Assembly (NCBI RefSeq): GCF_020723905.1
Contig: NZ_DYHZ01000008.1
Coordinates: 124,001 to 188,000, forward strand
Reading direction: 5' to 3'
DNA length: 64,000 nt
Origin: Anaerolinea thermophila
GTDB lineage: Bacteria > Chloroflexota > Anaerolineae > Anaerolineales > Anaerolineaceae
Both the position numbers and the translations under genes were made by a program. Shown one piece after another: positions 38,027 to 47,108 of the stretch; position 1 is the stretch's first letter; each line of letters starts with the position of its first letter. Under the pieces are notes generated by a model. The model did no database searches. It was not told the origin of the DNA and saw only the letters and a program-made list of their open reading frames with translations.

Positions 38027-39993
38027 GGGCTTAATGGTATCAGCAGGTAATATCCACCTGCAAGCGGCTGGGCGGGTGGAAGCATTTTCAGCAGTTCGTC
38101 AAGCGCCTGCCAGTCTTTGGGGGACATGGCGCGGTCGGCACCTTTCATAAAATCCATTCCGGTCTTGTGGATGAGAATGTGGGTAACGCCTTCTTTTCGC
38201 CAGGTTTCCAGTACATTTTCAGGGCTTCCCAGTTTGTGCAGATCAGCCCGCCAGCGGTCAATCCACGGATCGGCGATACAGAAGGATGGCGCGTAAAAAC
38301 TGCGGGCTTCCCATAGAAACAGGACTCTGGAGCCTGCAGGCAATTTTTTCAGATCTGTCATGGCTTGGATGTACACGCCAGTTTGATTTTCCAGATATGC
38401 CTGTGGGGAGATCGTCCCCAGAACTGCAGGAATGGTTTGGGATCTTACCAGCATGAAGACATCCTGCCACAGGACTAACCCGCTTACCAGAAGGACCAGC
38501 ACCATTGTAATTCTGGACAGGCGCGCTTCTCTCCAGCGGACATCCTGAATGAATTCCCACCCAATGCCTGCATTGAGGGCAATCAGAGGCAGTAATGCAA
38601 AGTACAGGCGCGTTTGCTGAAGGTGTTCATAACGCGCTCCTGCCAGCCCGAGAATTATCCATAAAAGAAGGAACGACCACCCGCTGAGTTTTCCCAGCGG
38701 TGTGTGGCGGATAGTCCACCACCCCGGCAAAGCCAACAGCACCAGTAATGGTCCAATATCGGTGGCTGGTCCAGCGGCGCCATCCACGCCCATCCAGGTA
38801 AACGTAACCGGCAGAAAGAGACGTGCCAGCCAGTTCACGGACTCAGGAGCCTGGTTGGCGGCGCTCAACCGCCAGGTAGAAAACTCCGCTGTTGGAATGA
38901 GATAAGGAAAGAAAGGATTACCCGTAAACCCCCAGTTTTTCAGGAGCCAAGGGAGAAAGACAGCCAGGGCAAGCAATCCTCCAAGGAGAAAAACGACGAT
39001 TTTTCGGCGTTTTTCAGGGGAGAAAAACCACACAGCCGGAAAAAGCACAAGTGCCAGAACTCCAGATGTGTATTTCACGCTCACTGCCATCCCAATGAAC
39101 ACGCACATCCATAGATACCAGCGAGTCTGCTGTTTTGTTAGCCAGTGCATGAATAAAATCAGCGCAGAAAGTCCAAACAGAGCAGAAAACAAATCTGTGT
39201 ATGCCCAGGCGCTCATCCAGCGGATCGACGCTCCGCTCAGGACCGCAATCAGGGCAATCCATCCGCCTGTCGGGTTAGCATGATGAGGGAAAATCTCCTG
39301 AATCGTTTCCTGAATCCATCCCCATAAACCCAGCCAGAAGACTACGCTGATCAGCCAGGAAAAGGCTGTTGCACTCTGGGGCAAAAATAATCCCATTGCC
39401 CATGTGTACAGCATTTCAGCCAGTTGGGGATGCCCCCAGTAGGGGTTTTCAGGGATCAGGCGCAATTTACCGGTTTCCAGGTACTGTTGCGGTAGTGCCA
39501 GATGATAGGTTAGCGCATCATATCTTGCCGGAGGTGCCAGAGCAACCCATAGTTGGGCAAGGGTTAGCAAGAGAGCGATGCCAGCCAGACCTTTTTCCAG
39601 GGTAGAGGCGGATTTCCAATGGACAGATAGCGTGGTCAACGGGGAGAACCATTCCCGCACGTATTTCCACAGAGGCAGGAAGAGCAGGAAAGGTAACCAG
39701 AACATCCATCTGGAGTAGCCAAAGGCAAATCCAGTTCCAAGCCAGATAAGACTCCAGATTCCTGCCCCCAGAGCAGTTTGTACTGCCCATCGGGGCAAGC
39801 CTTCCAGAGCAGTTTCGCGAAATATCCGAGCGCCTGTTGCGCCGCAGAGCGTTATCATGGCAATAGCAGTGAGCAGGGATAAGCCAGCCTGGAGTACGCT
39901 CCATACTTCTTCTGGACGTACGGGCTTATGATACAGATAATATCCGCCCAGGACGAGCAAAATCCACAGGAAGAGCACCCAGAATCGTTTCAT
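38023..39993 (-). CDS. Large GT-C type membrane protein
   Basis: 656 residues, the longest of the cluster and on the opposite strand. About thirteen helices. The first large loop has APPARYDALTYHLALPQQYLETGKL and ENPYWGHPQLAEMLYTWAMG, a motif set of uncharacterised GT39-like proteins, with an acidic residue in the expected position. A C-terminal soluble part follows (SFCIADPWIDRWRADLHKLGS). No Shine-Dalgarno sequence is seen; TATTCT lies five bases before the ATG, so this may be another leaderless gene. It diverges from the DegS-like kinase gene across a palindromic promoter region. Confidence 0.75.
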   Translation of the reverse strand: MKRFWVLFLWILLVLGGYYLYHKPVRPEEVWSVLQAGLSLLTAIAMITLCGATGARIFRETALEGLPRWAVQTALGAGIWSLIWLGTGFAFGYSRWMFWLPFLLFLPLWKYVREWFSPLTTLSVHWKSASTLEKGLAGIALLLTLAQLWVALAPPARYDALTYHLALPQQYLETGKLRLIPENPYWGHPQLAEMLYTWAMGLFLPQSATAFSWLISVVFWLGLWGWIQETIQEIFPHHANPTGGWIALIAVLSGASIRWMSAWAYTDLFSALFGLSALILFMHWLTKQQTRWYLWMCVFIGMAVSVKYTSGVLALVLFPAVWFFSPEKRRKIVVFLLGGLLALAVFLPWLLKNWGFTGNPFFPYLIPTAEFSTWRLSAANQAPESVNWLARLFLPVTFTWMGVDGAAGPATDIGPLLVLLALPGWWTIRHTPLGKLSGWSFLLLWIILGLAGARYEHLQQTRLYFALLPLIALNAGIGWEFIQDVRWREARLSRITMVLVLLVSGLVLWQDVFMLVRSQTIPAVLGTISPQAYLENQTGVYIQAMTDLKKLPAGSRVLFLWEARSFYAPSFCIADPWIDRWRADLHKLGSPENVLETWRKEGVTHILIHKTGMDFMKGADRAMSPKDWQALDELLKMLPPAQPLAGGYYLLIPLSP

Positions 39994-40045
39994 GAGATAG
40001 AATAAATACAGGGCAAAATTGGTTTAATACAAAGAAGAGAAAGAT

Positions 40046-40077
40046 TTGCCTGTATAAACCACTCATAGTATACTATG
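40046..40077 (+). promoter_or_regulatory. Promoter of the DegS-like kinase gene with an overlapping palindrome
   Basis: TTGCCT (40046-40051), 17-base spacer, TATACT (40069-40074). The -10 lies inside the perfect 14-base palindrome CATAGTATACTATG (40064-40077). A second inverted repeat, ACGTT-TG-AACGT (40079-40090), falls at about the transcription start. Both could be operators. Confidence 0.6.
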
Positions 40078-40120
40078 AACGTTTGAACGTGCCCCAACAT
40101 CAAGAGCAGGAGAAATGCGT

Positions 40121-41197
40121 ATGGCACTTCAGGTCCCCAATGCCGGAACAGAAGAAAATCCGTGGGAAGCCTTCTTGAAGGAACTGGATAACGAGTACGA
40201 GCAAGCCCAGCGGACGCTTAAAGAAGTTTCTCTCATGTTGACGCAGAGTCAGGCAGAACTGGCTAAACTGACTCAGCGCAATGCCAGCATTACGGCACAT
40301 CTTCAACAGGTGCAGGCGCAGTTTGATACCATGCCTCGTAGCGATATCAAGATGGCATACAATGCTGCACTGGATGCGCAACAGCGTTTGCTGGTCATGC
40401 GGGGACAACTGGATAAACTGCAAAATGATGAAGAAGCCCTTCGACGGTACGTGACGCTGATTGAAAAAGTGCGTCAAATGCTTCCCATGGCAGGCAAAGG
40501 AGGAAAAATTTCTGGAAAGGGGTATTCGGGGAGCGGTTCTGCCATGCTGGAAATGGTGATTAATGCCCAGGAGGCAGAACGCCAGCGTCTTTCCCGCCAA
40601 ATGCATGATGGACCTGCTCAGGCACTTTCAAATTTCATTGTGCAAACCGAAATTGTCGCCCGGCTTCTGGATATTGATCAGGCGCGCGCAAAAGAAGAAA
40701 TGGCAAGCCTGAAAGACGCCGCTACCAATACCTTTAAGCAGGTGCGCACGTTCATTTTTGAATTGCGCCCGATGATGCTCGACGATTTGGGGTTGTTCCC
40801 TACCATCAAGCGTTACCTGGAAAGCCTGAAAGAGCAAACTGGATGCGATATCAACATTAACATTAAAGGGAGCGAGCGGCGCTATCAATCCTTCCTGGAG
40901 GTGATGATTTTCCGCGCCATTCAGGAACTGGTTGGTAATGCCTATCGCCACAATCAGGAATCGCCTCGAGTACAGATCACGGTCAGCCTGGTGGCTGACG
41001 ATACCACATTACGCGTGTCGGTGAGTGATAATGGCAAAGGCTTTGACCCGGATGCAGTGGAAAAGTCTGGCGCTCTCGGGTTGAAACTCATCCGCGAACG
41101 AGTTGAACTGCTGGGAGGATACATGGAAATTGATGCCGGTGTGGGGCGTGGAGCACGTGTAACCTTCCAGGTACCGATCCTCGAAGCGGAAGCATAA
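40121..41197 (+). CDS. DegS/NarL-system-type soluble sensor histidine kinase
   Basis: 358 residues from the ATG at 40121, which has AGGAG eight bases upstream (the ATG at 40115 is too close). No membrane helix. Residues 15-120 form a long coiled coil like the DegS sensor region. A HisKA_3 domain follows with His162 in [13 protein letters not shown] and a [13 protein letters not shown] motif, then an HATPase ([33 protein letters not shown]). Such kinases pair with LuxR-type regulators; none is nearby, so it is an orphan. It lies 34 bases before the phosphofructokinase gene and may share its transcript, possibly sensing metabolic state. Confidence 0.92.
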   Translation: MALQVPNAGTEENPWEAFLKELDNEYEQAQRTLKEVSLMLTQSQAELAKLTQRNASITAHLQQVQAQFDTMPRSDIKMAYNAALDAQQRLLVMRGQLDKLQNDEEALRRYVTLIEKVRQMLPMAGKGGKISGKGYSGSGSAMLEMVINAQEAERQRLSRQMHDGPAQALSNFIVQTEIVARLLDIDQARAKEEMASLKDAATNTFKQVRTFIFELRPMMLDDLGLFPTIKRYLESLKEQTGCDININIKGSERRYQSFLEVMIFRAIQELVGNAYRHNQESPRVQITVSLVADDTTLRVSVSDNGKGFDPDAVEKSGALGLKLIRERVELLGGYMEIDAGVGRGARVTFQVPILEAEA

Positions 41198-41231
41198 TGG
41201 ATCATCATTATTCCCAACACAGGAGGACTGC

Positions 41232-42401
41232 ATGACAAAAACGATTGGTATCTTAACAGGTGGAGGGGATGTCCCCGGATTGAACCCCGCGATTAAATCC
41301 GTGGCGATGGGCGCGTTTGAGATGGGGTATCGTGTGCTGGGCATTCGCCGCGGTTGGGGGGGGCTGTTAAATTACAATCTGGATGAGCCTTCCACCCATG
41401 AATATTACATTAAGGAACTCACCCGCGACTCGGTGCGCACGATTGACCGCACGGGTGGCACCTTCCTACATACATCCCGCACAAACCCTCAGAAGGTTTC
41501 TCCGAAGAGTACCCCCGATTTCCTGAAAAATTCGAATTGGGGAAAACCCATAAAAGACTCTGAGGACAAGGATTACACGGACTATGTGATGAAGGTCATT
41601 TCCCATCTGGGGATTGACGTGCTGGTTCCGATCGGTGGAGATGATACCCTTTCCTTTGCCGTGCGCCTGCACCGGGAAGGCGTTCCTGTGGTAGCCATTC
41701 CTAAAACCATGGATAACGACGTGTTCGGAACCGATTACTGTATCGGGTTTTCCACAGCCGTAACCCGCTCGGTGGAATTTATTACCAACATGCGCACCAG
41801 CGTGGGGTCTCATGAGCGCATCGGTGTGATTGAATTGTTTGGTCGCAACTCTGGCGAAACCAGCCTGATCAGTGCGTATCTGGCTTATGTGGATCGCGCG
41901 ATTATCAGTGAGGTTCCGTTCAACATTGAAAAACTGGCAAACTTCCTGCTGGAAGACAAACGCAACAACCCATCGAATTACGCCATTATGACCATTTCTG
42001 AAGGTGCCATCATGGAAGGCGGGGATGTTGTTGAATACGGTGAAGCTGATGCTTACGGGCATCGCAAACTCGGCGGAATCGGGTTGATTACTGCCGAGAT
42101 GATTAAGAAGATTACCGGACAGAACATCATGTATCAGCAGTTGGGCTATTTGATGCGCTCCGGTGCTCCCGATTCGCTGGATCGAATGGTGGCAATGTCC
42201 TACGGCAATCTGGCGATTCAATTAATCCGCCGCAATGAAACCGGGAAGATGGTGGCGCTCCATGGTGGTAAATACACCACAGTCCCGGTCGAGATGGTCC
42301 TGGCGGGTAAGAAGCGGGTGGATGTAGCCTCATTCTATGATATTGAGCAGTATCGCCCGCGGGTGAAAGATTTCATGGGCGTTCCCATGTTCTTGAGTTA
42401 A
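41232..42401 (+). CDS. pfp: Diphosphate (PPi)-dependent phosphofructokinase
   Basis: 389 residues. [16 protein letters not shown] opens the fold. The two specificity positions are of the PPi type: GGDDT with Asp138 (ATP enzymes have Gly there) and PKTMDND with Lys158 (ATP enzymes have PGTIDND). The reaction is reversible fructose-6-phosphate phosphorylation with pyrophosphate. AGGAGG precedes the ATG. Aldolase follows 20 bases later, so the pair encodes two consecutive glycolytic steps. Assignment to PPi rests on these two residues and could be tested directly. Confidence 0.88.
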   Translation: MTKTIGILTGGGDVPGLNPAIKSVAMGAFEMGYRVLGIRRGWGGLLNYNLDEPSTHEYYIKELTRDSVRTIDRTGGTFLHTSRTNPQKVSPKSTPDFLKNSNWGKPIKDSEDKDYTDYVMKVISHLGIDVLVPIGGDDTLSFAVRLHREGVPVVAIPKTMDNDVFGTDYCIGFSTAVTRSVEFITNMRTSVGSHERIGVIELFGRNSGETSLISAYLAYVDRAIISEVPFNIEKLANFLLEDKRNNPSNYAIMTISEGAIMEGGDVVEYGEADAYGHRKLGGIGLITAEMIKKITGQNIMYQQLGYLMRSGAPDSLDRMVAMSYGNLAIQLIRRNETGKMVALHGGKYTTVPVEMVLAGKKRVDVASFYDIEQYRPRVKDFMGVPMFLS

Positions 42402-42421
42402 TTTTTTGAAGGAGTATTCAC

Positions 42422-43372
42422 ATGATTGTTAACACGAAAAAACTGTTTGAAGCCGCGTATGGCAAATATGCCATCGGCGCCTACAATATCAACAATCTTG
42501 AGCAGTGCATGGGGCTTTTCCGGGGAAACCTCGAGAGTCAGGCTCCATTCATCATTCAAATCAGCAAAGGCGCTCGCAAGTACACCGATAAGCGCATGCT
42601 GGAAGCCATTATTCGTGCCGCAGATGAGATCTTCCCCGATGCCATTTTCGCTGTTCATCTGGATCACGGGGACGAAGAGACCTGCATGGATGCCATCGAG
42701 AGCGGGTTTTATTCCTCGGTGATGATTGATGCCAGCCATGAAGATTTTGAAACCAATATTGCCATTACCCGCCGGGTTGTGGAAGCCGCTCATGCACGTG
42801 GAATCGTCGTGGAAGCTGAACTGGGGCAACTGGGTGGCGTGGAGGAGCATGTCAGCGTGGATGAATCCAACGCTAAACTGACCGACCCTGACAATGCCAA
42901 AGAGTTTGTGGAGCGCACCGGTTGCGATTCTCTGGCTGTTGCCATTGGTACCAGTCACGGCGCTTTCAAGTTCTCCGGTAACCAGACTTTGCGTTTTGAT
43001 GTCCTGGCTGAAATCCAGAAGCGCCTCCCCGGCTTCCCGCTGGTGATGCACGGCTCATCCTCGGTACCGCAGGAGGAGGTGGAGCGCATCAATCGAGCAG
43101 GGGGCAACCTCAAAGGCGCCAAAGGCGTGGATGAAAATCAGTTCCGCCGCGCTGCTGAACTGGGTGTGACCAAGGTCAACATTGATACCGATGGGCGTCT
43201 GGTGTGGACGCGTGTGCATCGTGAATATTTCCGCGATCATCCGGAAGAAATTGACATGCGCCCGATTGGTAAGATCTTCATGGCAGAATATGCCAAGTTC
43301 ATTGCCCATAAGAACGAAAAACTGGGCAGTGCCGGAAGATTGCCGGAAGTTCGCGCCCTGTTAGGGAAGTAA
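42422..43372 (+). CDS. fba: Class II fructose-bisphosphate aldolase
   Basis: 316 residues. Zinc and catalytic residues are visible: His79-Leu-Asp81-His82-Gly, Glu131-type AEL motif, His179 in GTSHGAFK and His210 in MHGSSSVP, with the phosphate-binding GVTKVNIDTDGR near the C-terminus. It splits fructose-1,6-bisphosphate to DHAP and glyceraldehyde-3-phosphate. AAGGAG lies eight bases before the ATG. Follows pfp in a likely operon that ends at the hairpin at 43392. Confidence 0.95.
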   Translation: MIVNTKKLFEAAYGKYAIGAYNINNLEQCMGLFRGNLESQAPFIIQISKGARKYTDKRMLEAIIRAADEIFPDAIFAVHLDHGDEETCMDAIESGFYSSVMIDASHEDFETNIAITRRVVEAAHARGIVVEAELGQLGGVEEHVSVDESNAKLTDPDNAKEFVERTGCDSLAVAIGTSHGAFKFSGNQTLRFDVLAEIQKRLPGFPLVMHGSSSVPQEEVERINRAGGNLKGAKGVDENQFRRAAELGVTKVNIDTDGRLVWTRVHREYFRDHPEEIDMRPIGKIFMAEYAKFIAHKNEKLGSAGRLPEVRALLGK

Positions 43373-43391
43373 CTCAATCGTTGAAATCCAT

Positions 43392-43418
43392 CACAGCCCG
43401 GTGAACTCCCGGGCTGTG
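43392..43418 (+). terminator. Hairpin after fba
   Basis: Perfect 10-bp stem CACAGCCCGG / CCGGGCTGTG with a seven-base loop. The downstream sequence is TTAATCT, so it lacks a full T-run. It lies 12 bases before the Nudix ribosome-binding site and may be a partial terminator. Confidence 0.55.
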
Positions 43419-43437
43419 TTAATCTCTGGAGGCGAAT

Positions 43438-43977
43438 GTGCCTGTTTCCGATCAAGGGGTGAACCTGCCGCGCTATCGGGTGATTCCGCGAACATTGATT
43501 TTTCTGGTACATAATAGCGAGGTGCTTCTCATCCGGGGTGCGCCGACCAAACGGTTGTGGGCAAATCGTTATAACGGACTGGGAGGTCATATAGAACGCG
43601 GAGAAGATCCGCTATCGGCAGCAAAAAGGGAGTTGAAGGAAGAGGCTGGAATAGAAAATGTGGAACTTCATGGGGTAGGGGTCATTCTGGTTGACGTAGA
43701 ACCAGATATTGGGGTTTGCATTTTCATTTTCCGCGGTGAAGCGGAAGAAAAGTGGACCTGGCATTCTGAAGAAGGTGCTCTGGAGTGGGTGCCCTGGGAG
43801 GATTTACCCCATCTTCCTCTGGTAGAGGACTTACCTCAAATTCTTCCCCGTGTTTGGGAATGGAGACCGGGCGACCCGGTTTTCTGGGCGGTTTCGCGCT
43901 ATGAAAATGGCCATCTGGTGGTTCATTTTCACTCAGAAAGAGATGGCTCGGGAGGTTCACCGCTTTTTCTCTCGTAA
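43438..43977 (+). CDS. Nudix hydrolase
   Basis: 179 residues from a GTG with GGAGG seven bases upstream. The Nudix box is complete at about 50-72: GGHIERGEDPLSAAKRELKEEAGI. The domain resembles MutT/8-oxo-dGTP diphosphatase types with an extra C-terminal 35 residues (RPGDPVFWAVSRYENGHL). Exact substrate unknown. The final 49 bases overlap the 3' end of the converging rsmD, the longest overlap of coding sequences in the window. Confidence 0.88.
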   Translation: MPVSDQGVNLPRYRVIPRTLIFLVHNSEVLLIRGAPTKRLWANRYNGLGGHIERGEDPLSAAKRELKEEAGIENVELHGVGVILVDVEPDIGVCIFIFRGEAEEKWTWHSEEGALEWVPWEDLPHLPLVEDLPQILPRVWEWRPGDPVFWAVSRYENGHLVVHFHSERDGSGGSPLFLS

Positions 43978-44519
43978 AAGATAAGCATGGTGTTTCCGTA
44001 CCGGCGCTGTTCAAACTCTTCCAGGTTCTTAAGCGACTGGATAGAATATTCCACCGGGTCAATCTGCACAATAACCCAACCATCTTCGGAGAGCCATTCA
44101 ATGTGCTGATCAACTGTTGCCAGCGCTTTTTCCCACAACCCTTTGTATTGGGGTGGAGCGATGAAAATATAGTCAAATTGCCGGTCGGCGGGACGGCTCA
44201 GCAGGGTGAATGCGTCTCCCTGAATAACCTGCGCGCGTTCCTGCAGGTGGGTTAACTCCAGATTGGAACGGATGGTTTGCACCGCCGCACGGTGTAAATC
44301 AATAAACCGACAGAAATTGGCTCCCCGGCTGAGGGCTTCAATACCGACGCTCCCTGTGCCGCCGAATAGATCCAGAAAGGTCGCTCCATAAATGTCCGCG
44401 CCGAGGATGTTGAAAAGGGCTTCCTTTACCATATCGGTAATGGGGCGGGTGATGTCCCCGGGAACCATTTTCAGGCGGGTGCCGCGGGCTTTTCCGCTAA
44501 TGATTCGTGGATTGGTCAC
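43929..44519 (-). CDS. rsmD: 16S rRNA (guanine-966 N2)-methyltransferase RsmD
   Basis: 196 residues starting at GTG with GAGGAA six bases upstream. RsmD pattern: IISGKARGTRLKMVPG start, TRPITDMVKEALFNIL, SAM loop FLDLFGGTGSVGIEALSRGA, and a catalytic IAPPQY in place of the usual DPPY. It methylates G966 of 16S rRNA. The D-to-A change at the first position of the catalytic motif is worth noting but similar forms occur in the family. Last gene of the eight-gene minus-strand run. Confidence 0.9.
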   Translation of the reverse strand: MTNPRIISGKARGTRLKMVPGDITRPITDMVKEALFNILGADIYGATFLDLFGGTGSVGIEALSRGANFCRFIDLHRAAVQTIRSNLELTHLQERAQVIQGDAFTLLSRPADRQFDYIFIAPPQYKGLWEKALATVDQHIEWLSEDGWVIVQIDPVEYSIQSLKNLEEFEQRRYGNTMLIFYERKSGEPPEPSLSE

Positions 44520-44529
44520 AGCGATTTCC

Positions 44530-45534
44530 TCAAGGCAGAGAAATTTGCTCGACAGCCTGACGTACTGTCAGAATATTCCCATTCGGAGCAATGATTGGCA
44601 AAACACATCCTGTTCCGAGGATAAAACGCTCTCCGCCAGTGGAAAGAATTGCCTCACGGGCTTCCTCAAAAATGGTGTCCGGTGTGCCCAGTACCAGAGA
44701 TTCCCACTGACGAAGTCCGCCGCAAACTACACCGGAAAACGCTTGCTTTGCCTGGCTGAGCGGAGGAGTGGTTTGACGGTCATGCCAGTTGATCACGGAA
44801 CAGGGGTAGTCTGTGACCTTATCAAACATGACCTCGTTGCCGTGCAGGTGCAGAATGTTCAACCACCACCCTTTGGCTACCTCCAGAACACGCAAATCGT
44901 AGTAACGACCAAAGATCTCAAACTCTTCCTCGGATAAAAGCCCATACTGAGCGTGTTGAACTGCGTAGAAAATGCCATCAATGGCTGTTTTCCGGAGTTC
45001 TTCAAGGAAGCGCACGGTTACCTGGGTAATTCGCTCCAACCCGGCGTGTAAGGCTTCAGGATATCGGCGTAAGTGAATTAACAGTTTTTCCGGTCCTACC
45101 AGGTTTTTGGCTTGTGCCAGTGGACTGAAGATGGTTTGCACAACGGGAGTGTGCGGGGCAAATTCGGCTGTCAGGATGCGTAAAGCATGGATTTGATCTC
45201 CCAGATGTCCGCTGGTTGGGTCGAGCAAAGGGAGTTTTGCCCAATCTTCGGGATGTTGGATGACCCGGCGGGTATACTCACGGGTTCCTTCGGGGTTCCC
45301 GCGCCATTCGTCTTCTGCTCCCCAGTCTTTCAGACAAAACGATGAAGCCGGGGTGACCTTGATGAGATCAAAATCATACATGCGTTGAAATGCAGCAGTT
45401 GAAGCAGCCAGCCCCTCGGGCGTTTGATCGTCCACCGGAAAATGCCGCCATAAGGCAACCGGCACCCGATCAGGAATCTCGCCAGAAAGACAGGTTTCCA
45501 GACGCTCACGATGGCTGATAGTAGAAGGAGCCAT
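44530..45534 (-). CDS. Uroporphyrinogen decarboxylase-family protein, corrinoid-methyltransferase-like
   Basis: 334 residues. It begins RERLETCLSGEIPDRVPVALWRHF, the UroD-superfamily opening. Later blocks ILHLHGN and GTGCVLP supply His and Cys where the MtaA/MtbA branch binds zinc. That branch moves methyl groups between corrinoid proteins and thiols; true HemE features (FGGAPFT-type substrate loop) are not seen. Methyltransferase function is therefore inferred. No corrinoid protein gene is adjacent. It starts seven bases after the TPR gene stop without a Shine-Dalgarno sequence. Confidence 0.75.
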   Translation of the reverse strand: MAPSTISHRERLETCLSGEIPDRVPVALWRHFPVDDQTPEGLAASTAAFQRMYDFDLIKVTPASSFCLKDWGAEDEWRGNPEGTREYTRRVIQHPEDWAKLPLLDPTSGHLGDQIHALRILTAEFAPHTPVVQTIFSPLAQAKNLVGPEKLLIHLRRYPEALHAGLERITQVTVRFLEELRKTAIDGIFYAVQHAQYGLLSEEEFEIFGRYYDLRVLEVAKGWWLNILHLHGNEVMFDKVTDYPCSVINWHDRQTTPPLSQAKQAFSGVVCGGLRQWESLVLGTPDTIFEEAREAILSTGGERFILGTGCVLPIIAPNGNILTVRQAVEQISLP

Positions 45535-45541
45535 AAGAAAC

Positions 45542-45895
45542 TTACCGATCCAGATTCCAGTTACCTGTGCGAATGCGGTTGATGTGTCCTTTGATCAATC
45601 GCTGAATCATGGACGCGCGCACGTGATCTTCGATTTTTCCTGCTGTCTGGAAGGCTTTTTCAAACACACTAACTGCGTCCTGAGCCCGTCCTGCGGCAAG
45701 CAAATTCAGCCCTAAAGCATATAAGGCTTCAGGGTCATCTGCATTGGATTCCAGTGCCCGCCGAAAATCTTCTTCTGCGGCTTTGTAATCCCCGCGAGCG
45801 TAGTACAACCATCCCCGCTTTAAAAACTCTGCCGGGGTTGTCGGATTCATGCTTTCGGGTGTTGGAGTAACAGGTTGATTGCCAGGTTTTGCCAT
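45542..45895 (-). CDS. Small TPR-repeat protein
   Basis: 117 residues, soluble. Two tandem tetratricopeptide repeats (about 22-90): AEFLKRGWLYYARGDYKAAEEDFRRALE and PEALYALGLNLLAAGRAQDAVSVFEKAF, with the W/L/G/Y/A/F/A/P consensus. N-terminal 20 residues are Pro/Thr-rich. It probably serves as an interaction adaptor. GGGAGG lies eight bases before the ATG. Located 24 bases after the BchI-type ATPase gene. Confidence 0.85.
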   Translation of the reverse strand: MAKPGNQPVTPTPESMNPTTPAEFLKRGWLYYARGDYKAAEEDFRRALESNADDPEALYALGLNLLAAGRAQDAVSVFEKAFQTAGKIEDHVRASMIQRLIKGHINRIRTGNWNLDR

Positions 45896-45919
45896 TTTTA
45901 TTTTCCTCCCGTGACGTTT

Positions 45920-47104
45920 TCAGGACAACGAGTCGAGAATTTTGTGCATTTCTTCTTCTTCTCGGGATTGTTCCCGGAAATATTGTATCATGAAGGCAGA
46001 CCGCCTCAGGCGTAGAGCCATTGGGGCAACGGTTTTGATATCTTCCAGAGTGACAGTGGTTCTGCCATCCGCTGCTGCATAGGCGCGCGCGGCTTCAAAG
46101 AGGGTGATTTCAGCACGGAGGGATTCGACCTGGAATTGCCGTACCAGTTCGGTTCCAGCGCGGGCAATTTCGGCAGGAATTTCTACACTGGGCAAGAGTG
46201 AGCGTGCCATTTGAATCTCAGCGCGTGCCTGGGCAGTTTCTTCTGCATACTGAGCCACCGTGGCTCTTGGGTTCAAGCGATAGGCTCTTGCGCGGCGGTA
46301 GGCTTCCAGGCGCTCATCAAGGTTGTCCAGCCCCCTTACCACCACCCGCAAGCCAAAGCGGTCCATAATCTGTGGTCTCAGGTTGCCCTCTTCAGGGTTC
46401 ATGGAACCAACCAGTGTAAATCGAGAGCGGTACGTGGCTGCTACCAGATTGCGCCGCAGGGTATAGGTTCCCGAAGAGGCTGCATCCAGAATCGCATTGA
46501 TGATATCGTCGCTGAGGAGGTTGACCTCATCCACATACAGCACGTTTTGATCCGCCTGAGCCAGAATACCGCGACGAATGCGCATGCGAAGATGACCGGG
46601 AGCATGCTCATCCAGTGCGCCTACCACATCTTCCAGTTTGGCATTCAATGGCAGTTCAATCAAACGGACACGATCCTTACGGGTGAGGGGGATGCCTTCG
46701 GCATATTTCCGGGCGCAGTCAGGACAGACCGCATCCATGCCTCCCTGTTCGATATCTTCAGGGAGACACCCGTAAAAACAGGTGCTGCGCTGGACTTCGG
46801 GAAGCAGGTCAATCAAACTGCGCGCGGTGGTGGTCTTCCCTGTTCCACGTGGTCCAATCAACAAAACCCCGTTCACCAGAGGGTTGATAATAGCGAGTAA
46901 AAGAGCCAGTTTCATTTCCTGTTGACCGACAAGTGCAAGGAAAGGAAACGGCATTACCTCAGCCAGCCCAGCGTCTTCGCGGTTGACTTCTGCCTGGAAG
47001 GCTTTTCCACTGACCAGATCTACCAGTTCCTTGAGCGACTTGACCGTGCGGGTCAGCAGATAATCTTTTGGCTCCGGAATGTCAAAAGAGGTATTATCGG
47101 ACAT
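45920..47104 (-). CDS. Magnesium chelatase subunit I-type AAA+ ATPase
   Basis: 394 residues. Walker A GPRGTGKT (84-91), Walker B LYVDEV (189-194), a cysteine-bearing insert (C109, C113, C127, C130) and the VVGALDE/RIRRGILAQA block place it in the BchI/ChlI family. The N-terminal 45 residues are additional. BchI works with BchD and BchH to insert Mg2+ into protoporphyrin, but no D or H subunit or pigment gene is here, so a MoxR-like protein-remodelling role is as likely. It starts four bases after the GtrA stop with no Shine-Dalgarno sequence. Confidence 0.85.
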   Translation of the reverse strand: MSDNTSFDIPEPKDYLLTRTVKSLKELVDLVSGKAFQAEVNREDAGLAEVMPFPFLALVGQQEMKLALLLAIINPLVNGVLLIGPRGTGKTTTARSLIDLLPEVQRSTCFYGCLPEDIEQGGMDAVCPDCARKYAEGIPLTRKDRVRLIELPLNAKLEDVVGALDEHAPGHLRMRIRRGILAQADQNVLYVDEVNLLSDDIINAILDAASSGTYTLRRNLVAATYRSRFTLVGSMNPEEGNLRPQIMDRFGLRVVVRGLDNLDERLEAYRRARAYRLNPRATVAQYAEETAQARAEIQMARSLLPSVEIPAEIARAGTELVRQFQVESLRAEITLFEAARAYAAADGRTTVTLEDIKTVAPMALRLRRSAFMIQYFREQSREEEEMHKILDSLS

Positions 47105-47108
47105 ATCT

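Noticed and set aside
41466-42221. 251-codon minus-strand frame inside pfp
   Set aside because: Fully antisense to a conserved enzyme, His/Asn-rich composition typical of complement reading, no ribosome-binding site.
43929-43977. Frameshift at the Nudix/rsmD overlap
   Set aside because: Both reading frames keep family-like sequence close to their ends; a 49-base tail overlap is long but plausible.
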